Shown in pieces: positions 24,216 through 36,292 of a stretch of 64,000 bases of DNA. The DNA lies in the NCBI GenBank assembly GCA_964035545.1, contig OZ037766.1, positions 8,813,722 through 8,877,721 of the forward strand, in the 5' to 3' direction. This stretch comes from Bugula neritina. Taxonomy: Eukaryota > Bryozoa > Gymnolaemata > Cheilostomatida > Bugulidae. A program made the position numbers and the translations under genes. The notes below the pieces were generated by a model that was given only the letters and a program-made list of their open reading frames with translations, did no database searches and was not told where the DNA came from. The number at the start of each line of letters is the position of its first letter. Positions within the stretch are counted from its first letter, which is position 1.

Positions 24216-27200
24216 TTATGCTTGGTTCACATCTTCAAGAGCTTCAAGCAGATTATAAAAAAACCTGAAACAAACATAGTCACGTTATAATCTAGGTAAT
24301 ATTGCCAACTAAAAATGTCTAACTACTTTTTATGCTATATACAACTTGAAATAAGCATTCTTTTTCAAATGTAAACAAATATTTACTGATTAAATAACAT
24401 TTCTTTAGCTGATATTTGCTACCCATAAACAAATAAAGACAAGAATAGGATAAAAGAAGGTGCAGCAAAGAGTATGGGCAACAGGAAAACCTATAGAATT
24501 ATTGTGAGTGGTCAGCAATAAATCTGTAAATTTCTCAATTCAAAGCTGAAGTCACAAAACGTGCCACGTTCAGTTTAACATAAATCTAACTTTTGTGTTG
24601 CATTCCTTCTCTGAAAACTAGAAGGAAAACATACTTTTACCATGTAACAGCTCATGGTAGCTCTTGAAAATATGTTCACAAATGAAAAAGTTTGATCTAT
24701 TGGTGTGAAGACATATTTCATTTATTGAATCATTACTGTGCGCAGATGCATTAGTATAAAAACAGTGTTACAGTGGCATAGATTATATAATTTACAACAA
24801 AAAGTATTTATATTTTAGCTTTAGGTTCTCTCCAACAGCAGCTAAGGTGTCGAGTAATAAATATCTATAATATGCCCTCAACTACTTTAAAAACTTATCC
24901 AGGGTTTCTTTCTAATGACTTTTTACAACTAAACTCCAAAACTAGTTTACTGTTTGATAGTATTAGAAAATTATTGTAAAAAATTCGTCATAACAATTAG
25001 CGACCCACAAAGTACTGAAAAAATGAAATACTCACCCAAAGACACTCATTTTTTCCACATGTTTTATTTCAGTTAAGCTGTTGGCACTGGCGGGGATATC
25101 TTCAAAACTGGAACCTCTCGTTTGCCCTTCTAAAGTCTTATGCATCAGTGAGCTGATTAGTCTCAGTAATATGTCACACTCCAATTCCTCTTGAATAGGC
25201 TGTAGTTGTACTAAGAACTTCATTAAGTACATTATGGTGGTCCTGCAGCCCTGGCAACGACAGAAGTAAATGTTGTAGCAGTGTGACAGTTTAAACAACC
25301 AAAGAAAATATCAGATTAGAACATTCTGAAAATTTAGTACATTTTAAGAAAATTCATTAGGTGATTATTTTGAAATGCTGGAACTTTAAAAGCATTATAT
25401 TTGATATCACATGCAAAAAAAACATTTTATATTTACTTTGTCCATTTTTTCAAGAGCTGTATGTGGATCTTCAACATGGTCAAACATCGGCTCTTCATAC
25501 TGAGCTCGAAGAACAGGATCCTGAAATTAGTAAGAAATGACAGGGAACTAGAAAAAATTACAAAAATCAACTTGAAGACTAGCCCACTTATGATAAAAAT
25601 GAGGACATTAAGAGCATACCACTATGATCAGGATGGGAAAGAAATGTGCAGAAGGTCTAATCAATATTGGAAATACACAAATGACGTTGAGGGGCTTTAA
25701 AATAAATAAAACAGACAGCAAGGTAAGAGTTCACTGAGTGAATAGGGTGTCAGACTGAGTGAATAGGGTGTCAGACTAAGTGAATAGGGTGTCAGACTGA
25801 GTGAATAGGGTGTCAGACTGAGTGAATAGGGTGTCAGACTGAGTGAATAGGGTGTCAGACTGAGTGAATAGGGTGTCAGACTGAGTGAATAGGGTGTCAG
25901 ACTGAGTGAATAGGGTGTCAGACTGAGAACCAGTATCTTTAAGGACAGAAACAGCTACAACGTCAAATATTAAGATATAAGCTTCATTAGCCAAGCTGTG
26001 CGTGTACACGTGCATGTGTGTGTATTGAATGAAAATACATATAGATCATCTCTCAATACAATACTCATACCTTAAGTTGATTTAGCCAGTTCCAAAGAAG
26101 CTGAGATAACACATAAGGATTATTTTCTTGACGCAAATCATCCCAAGCCACATCCTCTTCATTCAATTTCTTTTCATAGTTGGTTACAAGTTGACTATCT
26201 TGAGGAGACAACTTCTCGTTTGCCAGTGCCTGGCAGATATGGTTCACTTCCTCTAATACTTCACCTGCAAGGTGACACAACTCTGCCATATATCTTAAAC
26301 ATACAATATATAATATACAATACTGCTTATGTTGATATATTTAATGTCCTTTAGATTAACACAACTTACATTCTATCATTCATCAGCTGAGTCTAGACTG
26401 AATTTATCAGTTGCCTCAATTACAAATTTATGATGAAGAATACTGCTACAGCCATTGTTTTTGGTTTAATATTTCACATAAAATCAACTTGGTTTTTACA
26501 AAATAAAATAATTCAACTAAAGCCATACAAGTTCCTAACAATTATCAATAAAGCATCTTCAATGTTTCTCAAACAAACCTTGTCCATGAATGCCATTTAT
26601 ACTATGCCTATGAGTTTTAGGGCCATCTGGCACCTCGTCTAAAGATAGTCCATCTAAAGAGGGGTCAGAAGACACCCCATCATTTGTATCCTGAATAGTC
26701 CGAGAAATACGCAGAGCACTAGGGGCTGTCTCCAGTTCTACTGCTACAGACTTATCTGTAGGGATGTGGAGTAATTCCTTCTTCTTAGCTAGTTGTAGCA
26801 GCCGTTCACATATGACGTATATAATCTGAAGCAAAATGAGAACAACAGCTGTCGTGTGTCAAGGTCAAACACATGCGCATATAATCGCTATTATTAGGTA
26901 ACTGACTTTACTTACTGCCCCCTTAGCAAGGTTGTTGGCCAACTATACAATTATACACAGATCACTGTGACAGGTCATTGCAGCATAATCTTAAACAAGG
27001 TTGAATCAATGCTGAGAGCAAAGCAAAGCCAAATCAAATGGCCACTGAGCAACATCAAACAGTCTATAATATAGCCAAAGGTCAGGAAAACACATGTTTA
27101 GTCTTGTCCTGCTTTGGGAGATTCTAAATGCGGCAACGCAGAGTGAGTTACACTTGATGCAAATAATCAGTAGAGTGTTAACTGTAATAGTAATGGTTTG

Positions 27201-30200
27201 TACTGGTCTACTCTAGCTTTTATATTTTCAACAACATGAGTGAATAAAACTACTGCTACAAACTGCAGTAACCCCAGAGCTACTCTTATTGATTCAAGCA
27301 CAGATATTCCATAGAAACTTCTTCCCACTCATTTCCTAATAACGTTAATTTTATCAGTTTGAAAATCATAAAATTGATTTAATAACTTAATTATAAATTG
27401 TTATCAATCATGTGATCATTTGACTAACCTTTGGTAAAAACTTGAGCTTTCTAGCTTGAAAACCGTGGAGAATACCTTTTTGCCTCGACAAAAACTGTGT
27501 AAGATTGAAAGCTGGACAATCAGCACTGAAGGAAGAAACGTAAAATTGGTATAATGAATGGTAACAAATTATTAGTATAACTGCAGATATTCAAAAACAA
27601 TAATTGCTATTCAGTTACTGTCAAAATGTTACAATGTCAACTACAGCAGCACAAGAGTGCATAAGCAAAAACGAGAAATATTTATCGCCCTTACACACTA
27701 TACAGCATATACTCACTGTGTATGAAACACTACCCTGTACGGTCTGAGAAACCTCTCAAAATCCTGCACACACTTGACCTGAGGTGCTGTCTGCACTGAC
27801 CCAGGTCTTCTGGACCGAACGTAATGGACAGCTTCATTGGCTGTCACTCGATTTTGGAAAACCAAGAAGCATCCAATCAAAACGCCAGTTCTACCTAAAA
27901 CAGTTCAACCACTATAGTAATAATTCAGCATTTACACACAAGAATTAAACTTATTGTTGCATAACAAATACTGCATATAAACTGCCAGTGTAACTGACTT
28001 ATACCAAGATGCAATTAGAACAGTAAGTTGCTTCATAAAATTTTACTCCATTAAATTAGTCCTTATTCAACAACCATAACACCACTGTAAGAAAATAACA
28101 GCACTATGTTTAAAATAAAACATTACATGATCTAAATTCATAACATGCAATCATAATAAGCTAGTGCGTGCTGAAATTTTACCAGTAGTCTTACTAGCAT
28201 TTCAAGTACTTCTCTGATTTAAAGTATTTGAATTTACATAAAATAATTACTATCAGAGTACAAATTAATAATAAATATTGTTGAATATAGTTATAAAGCA
28301 CTTGAAAACTGTCGATAAACACCATATAATTTTGTGAAATTTGAAAATTAAAAATTTAAGAAAGTACAATTTTGTCAGATAAAATAAATGAAAAGACTGG
28401 TTTGAAGACTGACTGCTGATTTAGGCCAAGTAGTCAAATACAAAATACAAGTTCACATTGAGTCTATAAACTGCAAGTGTCTTTTCAGCAGACTGGCAGT
28501 GAAGGAGGTTAGAGACTCTCATTGATGTTACAGAATGTCATCCTCTAACTCGTGAGTTAATCCACTAAGTCAAGAGTGTTGGTTTATAATTATTAAAATA
28601 ATATATTAGTTTAAAACTGAAAATATCTCCACCTTTTCCAGCGTGACAGTGAATGGCCACTTTTCCCTCAGTCACTGCAAACTGCATCACTTTCACCATG
28701 TCCAACATTTCAGTCATCGACTCCACCACACCGAAATCATCCCTAAAATCAAACACTTTTGAAATACTTAAAAAACTAGAGCAAAATTTCCTTTCAACAT
28801 ATTTAAAAAATGTAACCTATAAAAGGGTGATGAAAAACATTTCACAAACTACAGGAAACACCTCCTTTGAAGTATAATCAAGAATCTAATGATTGTTTTA
28901 CCATCCAAAGTTGTAGAAGAATATTCCAGCATCCATGAAATCCTGTTGCCTGTATGAGAACTCATTATTGTGCAAGCCATCACCACAACTGTAGTGTTCA
29001 CCGGGTAGCTGCAGGTTAATGATGGCAGTAAGACCCAACCTGAGGTATAGAATCACTTTACAAGCATTGCATATAGACATGTTAAATGCTGCCTATATTA
29101 TAGACTTCTCATTCCTTATCATCACATTAGGGAATGTAGATTAACACGTTTGGTCATGTTTTTAGTTTGAAAGTAATACATAATAGTAACTGCTATGAGG
29201 ATTATAGATTACTAGGATGCTACGCATGTACTTATGACTTACAGTATTGACACACAAGTAAAAACAGCTTCTTATATGAAATGAATTAATATCAAAGCAA
29301 ATGTTAATGGAGTGAAATTGTTTCCATGTGTAATCATTGGTTCACATGCTGATGAAAATATTAATGGAATGAAGAAAAAAAACTGTTATGAAATGTCTTT
29401 GCACTAGAACTTGTATTTCTTAGTCAAGCATTGTTGGTATCAGCAGCACACCTTTTAATATATTGGCAGGAGTTATTTGGCTGCTACCTAACTTTGTTTA
29501 GTTCAAAATCAAATCTTTGCTTGTTAATGCTATAAAATTCAAAGCATCTCTAATGCATAACACTCCTTTTGATCCAATCAACACAATACAATGAAAAATT
29601 AATTGCTTAATTGTTAAACTATTATATTGCAACTGTTCAATATTTATACTTGCTTACAATTACCCTAACTTTTGTTTGACTTGTGAAACTGTTTGACTAA
29701 CTATAAGTTTTATTCATATGACAAGTATGAACAACATTCAATAGAGTTAGTTCCTCAAATAACCATCTGACTTTTATCAATTCGCATCAGTTTAATAACT
29801 ACTTTTTTGTGAGAAAAATTAATCAAAAATCATACCAATGTTTAATGGGTGGTGAATGCAACAAGTAGCACCAGAATAAAATAGGTTACTTTCAAATAGA
29901 TGCCTACATATTTGTTTCAAGTCAAGTCAATCTAATGAGACCCAGCATAGTTGCACAAACTAAACTGTTCAAGCAGCTGATATGCTTATATTTATAACTA
30001 TCTGGTACACCAAAAAAAGTTTTATAGAAATAAATTGAGTTAGAAGGCTAAATTTTAATAATATATTACAATATATTTTAAAAGTTGCTAAGATTTTAAA
30101 CTTTATAGTAACATGAACAAACCTTTTAAACTGAGAAATAATATCAAATTTCTTTACATATTTGGTGATGGGACGAGACATGGCCAATATGTTTTCCGTT

Positions 30201-31144
30201 ACCCTAAAAATAAAAGAAATTTAGCTATTCTATAACAAAATATATATACAAGTGTGAGTGTAACTCACTGTACTTATACTTGAATAAAATGTAAAAAAGC
30301 AGTTTTCAAAATGTACATTATGACTAAGGCAAAATTACTGACCAATGTGAATAAAGACCTTTGACGGCTTGCTCATTGTCCTTCCAAGTGTCACAGCAAC
30401 AGTATTTACATTTTTTCCCACCACAAAACATCGAACATGTTGCTTCATGAGGAAAAGATTGTCTTAGAGTCTCAGACAATTTATTGTATGCACCTGATGG
30501 GTTCTGCATAGCAATGGCATCAGAATATTTAATAAACAAACACAGGAATATAATTATAATAAAAAAATTGCAAGGAGAAACTAAACTGAACTGCATGATG
30601 TTATTTTATAAAACATGGTGGTATGCAAATCAATTTTATCAAGTAGGGACTTATATTGTTGATGTAAGCAAGAAGGAAAATTTCAGAACCTGATGTAAGA
30701 TTGTTTTTGAAGCTTTTACAGCAATCATTTAAATAATATATTGACTGAAAAAATCTTATAGTTTCTAGAACTTCTGAGAACTGCTAAAGACAAACAAAAT
30801 TATTTTTTCTTTGAACTACAGTTACAGATATGAAAACTGCGTTTACTATGACTAAAAATAAACTTGGCATAAAAAAGGTACCTCAACATTTGTACAGTCA
30901 AGCAACAAAGTTACTGAGTGTAAATGTTTTATTAAATTATAATACAGATGCTAACAACCTGGCATATCAAGTAATTTAGTTCAAATTAAGGATTGTATAT
31001 TGTAACACCAACATTTCCATAATAGAATAATTCAATATAATTAACCTCATTCACATCGGTTTTGTTTTTATCTATGTGAGTACCCCATTCCAATGATTCG
31101 GTGGTACATTCTTTTTCTGCTTCTTCATCATTGGCAGCTAACAT
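24216..31144 (-). CDS. PTPDC1: PTPDC1-type protein tyrosine phosphatase
   Basis: Dual-specificity-like cysteine phosphatase related to CDC14. In mammals PTPDC1 is implicated in cilium length and centriole biology. Exons in transcript order: 31144-31046, 30503-30343, 30203-30123, 29039-28902, 28742-28633, 27894-27717, 27525-27429, 26825-26579, 26264-26071, 25520-25437, 25250-25036, 24264-24216. Phases agree and give 550 aa, shorter than the vertebrate protein because the disordered middle is compact. The N-terminal block TCSMFCGGKKCKY matches the family. The active-site loop HCHAGKGRTG gives C192 and R198 (CX5R), and the conserved WDDFG precedes it. The C-terminal helical domain (about 372-545) carries WDDLRQENNPYVLSQLLWNW, typical of PTPDC1. 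Exon 9 could instead start at 26282, also in frame, which adds six residues. The ATG exon is preceded by an acceptor, so a 5' UTR exon is expected upstream. Confidence 0.93.
25736..25924. repeat. 21-bp minisatellite, nine copies (PTPDC1 intron)
   Basis: Nine tandem copies of GAGTGAATAGGGTGTCAGACT. Only the third copy differs visibly (AAGTG start). Because 21 is a multiple of three, the minus strand is an open frame of QSDTLFT repeats, but it lies inside the intron between PTPDC1 exons 9 and 10 and joins no splice site. Near-identity of copies suggests recent expansion. Confidence 0.9.
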
Positions 31145-32348
31145 TTCTTAACAACTAGCACAGGTTTAGAAGTTGAACTAAAATAAAGAGAATAGTTAAA
31201 ACAGTAATAACCATAGTGTTACTAGCATGTCTTAAGTTTGTGCAACTGTAGATGTAAGTCACTAAGTAATACTAATTACTAACACATACTCACATCATAT
31301 GATCAACTTTGATTATGAGATAACAAAGATTTCACTGCATCTGATTGTTTTTGCCTTAATATTTCTCCCTTACTGCACCTGCCTCCCCACACCAACACAG
31401 CCCAAACATCAGCACACCACAGATATCACTATCAGTACAGCACAAATATCAGTGAGTGTAAGTGAGAGTATGAGTACCAATACAGGTATAAACTTACACG
31501 AATCAGTAGGAGTATAAATATGACTTTGAGTCTAATTAGTATTAGTATAATAATTTCAATTCAATTTATTATCATTATAAACATAATCATTATGACTATT
31601 ACTATTACTAGTATAAGTGACTATTAGTAAATGTATTAGTATTAGTATTACTATTAGTATTAGTATTAGTTTTACTCATTTAATTTTATAAGCTACGATT
31701 CATTGATTGCATAATCAAGAGGCTGGTTAAGCTACGTCATTAAACTTTTAAATTAACAGGAATAATATAATGATTATTCTAATTATAATCACAGTAGTCG
31801 TAGAACTAGACGTAGTGGTAGTACTAGTTGTTTATATTATACAAAAGGTTAATACTAATAGCTTACACTGACATAATAATAATATTGATCCCGATCATGA
31901 TGTACGCTAGGTTCGTTGCCAATATAACTATTCAGCGATTCAAGTATTTTCAGCTACCAATGACATCCGTCTGACAGTGGTAGTTCGATAGTCTTCAGTT
32001 TTCAGTCCGAGTCTTAATTTGATGCCGGAGAAAACTTAAAACATTTATCAGTAATTTGTAATTGGTTGATAACGATTGTAGGTTGCAGCAGCTTGAATGT
32101 TTTTAATAAGATTTGTGATTTTGTGCATATCCTGCTATAATAATTATTTGTCGTATAGAATCAGATATCGGGACATATTTTAATTTTTAAATTTATTTAA
32201 TATTCAGTTTGAGTTTGAGTTTCAGATTGAGATTGATTTTCATATTCAGATATTGATATTGCATTTTAATATTATTCGAATACTATATTCAACTTCATCA
32301 TATTAATAACTGGTATTCATATTTCTGTTGAATATTCATAATAAATTT

Positions 32349-32604
32349 GGGAGCAGCCGTAGTCTAGGGGTTAGACTCATAGTCATAGTCAAACTCAATG
32401 TCATACTCATAGTGATAGAGCGTTTGCCTAATAAGTCATGGGTTTGAACCCCGACAAAGGCCATTGGTGATGTTAGAAAGAGCATCTAGTCATAATTGCT
32501 CCTGTGCCTCATCTAAATAAGTCCTTAGCCCACTTTAACAAAAACCCTTTCCATCAGGACCTCAGGGGTTTCTCACAGGGATAGCGACTCTAAACTTGTG
32601 TGAG
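32349..32604 (+). mobile_element. tRNA-derived SINE, longer copy
   Basis: Starts with a tRNA-like head GGGAGCAGCCGTAGTCTAGG (A-box region). It is interrupted by a roughly 35-base TCATAGTCAAACTC simple repeat, then continues GCGTTTGCC...GGGTTTGAACCCC (B-box) and the body with GATGTTAGAAAGAGCATC. It aligns with the copy at 14500-14700 from the B-box onward. Confidence 0.7.
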
Positions 32605-33200
32605 TTTTTTTTATTCATAGTAATTTTGATATTCATATTGATATTCATTATTCATATTGATATTGAATAATGAATTTGAGTTTTATATTCAAGTATTCAT
32701 ATTGATATTGATATTCATATATGAAAATGAATTTGATGTTGAATTTAATATTAATATTGATATTGATACTGATAATGAATATCATTATGATATTCAATTT
32801 TATATTTATATTCATATTGATATTCAGTTACTGTTGGACTTGGTGTTAGTGATGATTACTTAATGATGATCTTATAGTTACGGTTATACTTATACACTAG
32901 TACAGGTGTAGTTATGCAGCTTACACTAATTCTAATAGTAATACTTATAGTAAATAAGTAATACCAATAGTAATAGTAAAACTAAATGTAATAGTAAAAC
33001 ATATATGAGTAAATTTGATACGTAAAAGACCATAAGTGTAAGGCATAACTGATACTGATAATTATAGTTATTTAGAAATAGTTATCGTAATAGACGATAC
33101 CCGTAACCATTATGTTTGCCTATTACTCATTAAGCCTAGCATTAGAATTATTCACCCTACTACTATTAGTATTACTATTCGGCATTTCAGTTACATTTTG
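32605..33200. repeat. GATATT/TTCATA simple-repeat tract
   Basis: Degenerate (TATTGATATTCA)n followed by TAGTAATAC-type words. Short open frames here encode only Ile/Tyr/Asp-rich peptide made by the repeat and are not genes. Confidence 0.7.
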
Positions 33201-34730
33201 ATTTAAAAATTTAATTTTACTACCGCTATTAAGCTTTGGAGCTAAGCTTAGAATTAACAAAAGTTAGAACTGACCATCACTTTTAGTCTTACTGATTCAG
33301 GCAGCATCCGAAAAAATTTTATTGGACAATTCATCTTGAAAACGTATTTAGTATAAAATTGATTATATCTATTGCATTGGCGTGAGAAATAGAGAGCAAA
33401 AGGGAGTAGGGTAGAAAAAACTGGGAATAGCTGTACACAAAGCTTTCAAATTCTGTGCAAAGAAAGTATAATACTCACTAAAGAAAAGTATTTAAAATTT
33501 TTGACTGCGCAAACGAAAATCCTTTCAAGCTAGTGATAGTTCTCTAAAACAGAAATGCACTGCAAAAGTAATGATAATATGCAAAGATTATTAGTATTTT
33601 TATTAAAATCAATTTCTAGTGAACTACATGTAAAAAGGCTTCTTCAGGGTAAAAACCGATAATCAATATGTGATCGATATAGCTATAAAATTTTGCTTCA
33701 AAACAGATAATGGTGGCTTGGTTAAGGGCGGGTTTCTATAAGCCATCAGTGTTTTTAATTGATGTTCACTTCCTGACACTATTTGAAGGTCACACTGGTC
33801 ACCTTTTACACAAGGCATACATCACTAGTATTCAACTCTGCTTAGCAAAGAAGCTGAGGTAAATTTTTGGACCAAACAAAATAAGGTGCAAAAAACCAAA
33901 ACCTTTTAATTGAGATACATGCGCCTCAGTAACTTTGCTTTTCTTGCACCAAAGTATAGCCAACATATGTGTGAAGGTGTAACGAGTCAAGTGAAATACA
34001 TATAAATGAAAGTGTTAAGCCACTAACATATGCTACTATGTGTAGACTCATAGTGCAATGTGTGAATATGATTTATGGCTCTCAAAGTAAAAGCAGTGTA
34101 CACAATAGGAAGCTAGTGCAACATACTGTCATATTGGTCATAGCCAACCTTAAAAGTTTTGCCAACAAAAAATCTGTTGCAAACCAATCTTTAGAAGACT
34201 GTAGAAAAATACCATCTATATTTGATTACTAGGATTCTTAAAAAATGCAAGCCGTCCATCACTATTTCAAACCTATGAAATTATTGTTTAAGATAAAAAG
34301 CTAGTAATAACCACTAGGGCAGTCACCAGAGAAAAACTCACCTAAATATCAACAGAGAAGAACCTATACAAAATAATTTTTGCTTTGAATTATGCATGGG
34401 GTATGAGACCAACTCTTATTTCTGAGCGGCAATATTGTGGAAACCTGCAACCCTCGGTCTAATAATGAAACACTTATAAATTACACAGTAAATGCTAAGG
34501 GAAGCCCTATACCACTAAGATAAAAATCCCTGTTTTCATTTGTAAGTTTAAAAATTTGTATTTCCCACTTTAGTTGAAATTGAAAGGTCTATTACTTAAA
34601 GTACCAAGAGTAAGAATAAATAGTGTTTAGGTTTACCATTTGTATTCAAGGAATTATTTCTATCCAGTTTAAGTTTCTCACTAACACTTTCCTTTTGCCT
34701 GACATTTGCACTGCGGTTGTCATTGATTGT

Positions 34731-34754
34731 ACTTGTACTGCAAGCAGTACAAGT
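34731..34754. repeat. 10-bp perfect hairpin
   Basis: ACTTGTACTG, then loop CAAG, then CAGTACAAGT. A perfect stem in otherwise featureless spacer. No gene is adjacent, so a terminator role is not suggested. Confidence 0.6.
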
Positions 34755-36292
34755 GCATAATTAGCTAGATAATAATTATTATGATGGTATTATCCATAGA
34801 CAAGTTGTAGTGTGAGTAATACCAGCACCAATAGTTATAGTTATATGACAATGTCAATAACTAATTTTAAACTCTCATATGACTGTGCTGATCAGAACAA
34901 TTAGTAATTGTGCCAGTTGTCAACTCTGTCATGATTTCTTGTTAGTTTCAAGCGAAACACTAGAACATTAACTTTGGTAAGCCAATGCATTTCTCATTTA
35001 CTAACTTTTTTAATCAAACTTACCACTTAAACTCTGGCGTTCATTAACTTTGTGCCTGGGGCAGTTCATAAGAATTTTTAGCAATAAAAGTGGTTGATAA
35101 GGGAACTAAAAAGGTTAGAAGCTCGTGGAAATAATGTCACTTTAACGTTGAGGATGAATTTTAATTTTAATAATAAAACAATGGATTTTTTGCAATCATA
35201 AAAAGGCTAAATATGCAATGAACCATATTAAAATACAGGGAATTGATACAGCAACATGCCTTGATGCATGGTAAAAATTTTGTACTTTCAAAGCAGGCCA
35301 GCTACTTGAAACAGTTGAAAGATTTTTTATATCACAATAAAACAAGTAATATGTTTTTATGTAAAACAAATCTTTGCTAAATTTTAAATATGGTATTGCT
35401 TTGTCAATTATATAAGTTTTGAGCCAATGTAATTTTCTTTAATTTATATCAATCAAATTGAGCATAAGAGGTCATTGCTAAGAAAATTCCCAAAATTCTT
35501 TCAAGCTATTAAAAAATATTTATATTCAAAGAAAAAAAAGTTATGGATTATTGGAATACTATGCTACATTCTTCTCCAGAAGCAATTTTAGTAAATTCAT
35601 TTAAAATCCAATTGAAAGTCTACCTAGTGCCAGTGAGTAAAGGGCTATAATACAAACCATTGCCTTTTTTCCCCATTAACTCACTCCTCTACAATAGAAG
35701 AGTGGGGCTTAGGTAAACTGAGTGCAGCAGCACTAACTTAATCATTATCGTGCCACTGACTAGAAGCATACAATAAAAGTCTAACTAAAACTTGACTCTT
35801 GATTCAAATTAAACTATTTTAGCAGGACTTTTTATAACTGCCAATAAGAATCTAATAACAGTTTCAGAATTTTTCTAATACGTTTGTAAATGACTTTTTT
35901 TCAAAATGGTAGTTTTAGTTTGTCATTTAGCACTTTTTCCTTCCAATTTATGATTTATGAAACTAATGATATATATTCATTTGTTTGAAGCCCTACTACC
36001 CATCATTGTTTTCTATCACTAGAAATTTTAGGCTTACTAATTTTATCCAACAGTGCATTTGGTAGATTATAGAAATATAATATGCTTTGTTGACAAGTAT
36101 GTCTTAAAAAGACTTCATTAAAGTAACATGCTTTTGCTCCTTCATATTCACCTTAATTTTCTAGAAATATAAAAGTATGCTAGGTTACAGAAGACTTGCG
36201 ACAATTTTCAAGTATTTTTCAATTTTTTTTAATTGAGCATAGTAAATTTGTAATTGGTTTTAGACGTCTGGATACATACTGGATTAATAGTA

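Larger units (their letters stand above)
31145..36292. other. Intergenic region between divergent PTPDC1 and CNOT6 genes
   Basis: About 5.1 kb without convincing coding sequence. It holds simple-repeat tracts (31400-31680 and 32630-33200), a SINE (32349-32604) and a 24-base hairpin (34731-34754). Promoters and untranslated first exons of both flanking genes should be here. I cannot place them. Confidence 0.55.

Noticed and set aside
25736-25924. CRISPR-like direct repeats
   Set aside because: Copies are contiguous, without spacers, in an animal gene intron.
25776-26015. Open frame of repeated QSDTLFT heptapeptides as a gene
   Set aside because: It is the 21-bp minisatellite read in an open frame inside a PTPDC1 intron. 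It has no exon junction or independent start context.
32657-32863. 68-codon Ile/Tyr/Asp-rich open frame
   Set aside because: Encoded by the GATATT/TTCATA simple repeat.
34731-34754. Hairpin as transcription terminator
   Set aside because: No adjacent gene end, and eukaryotic pol II genes do not use such terminators.
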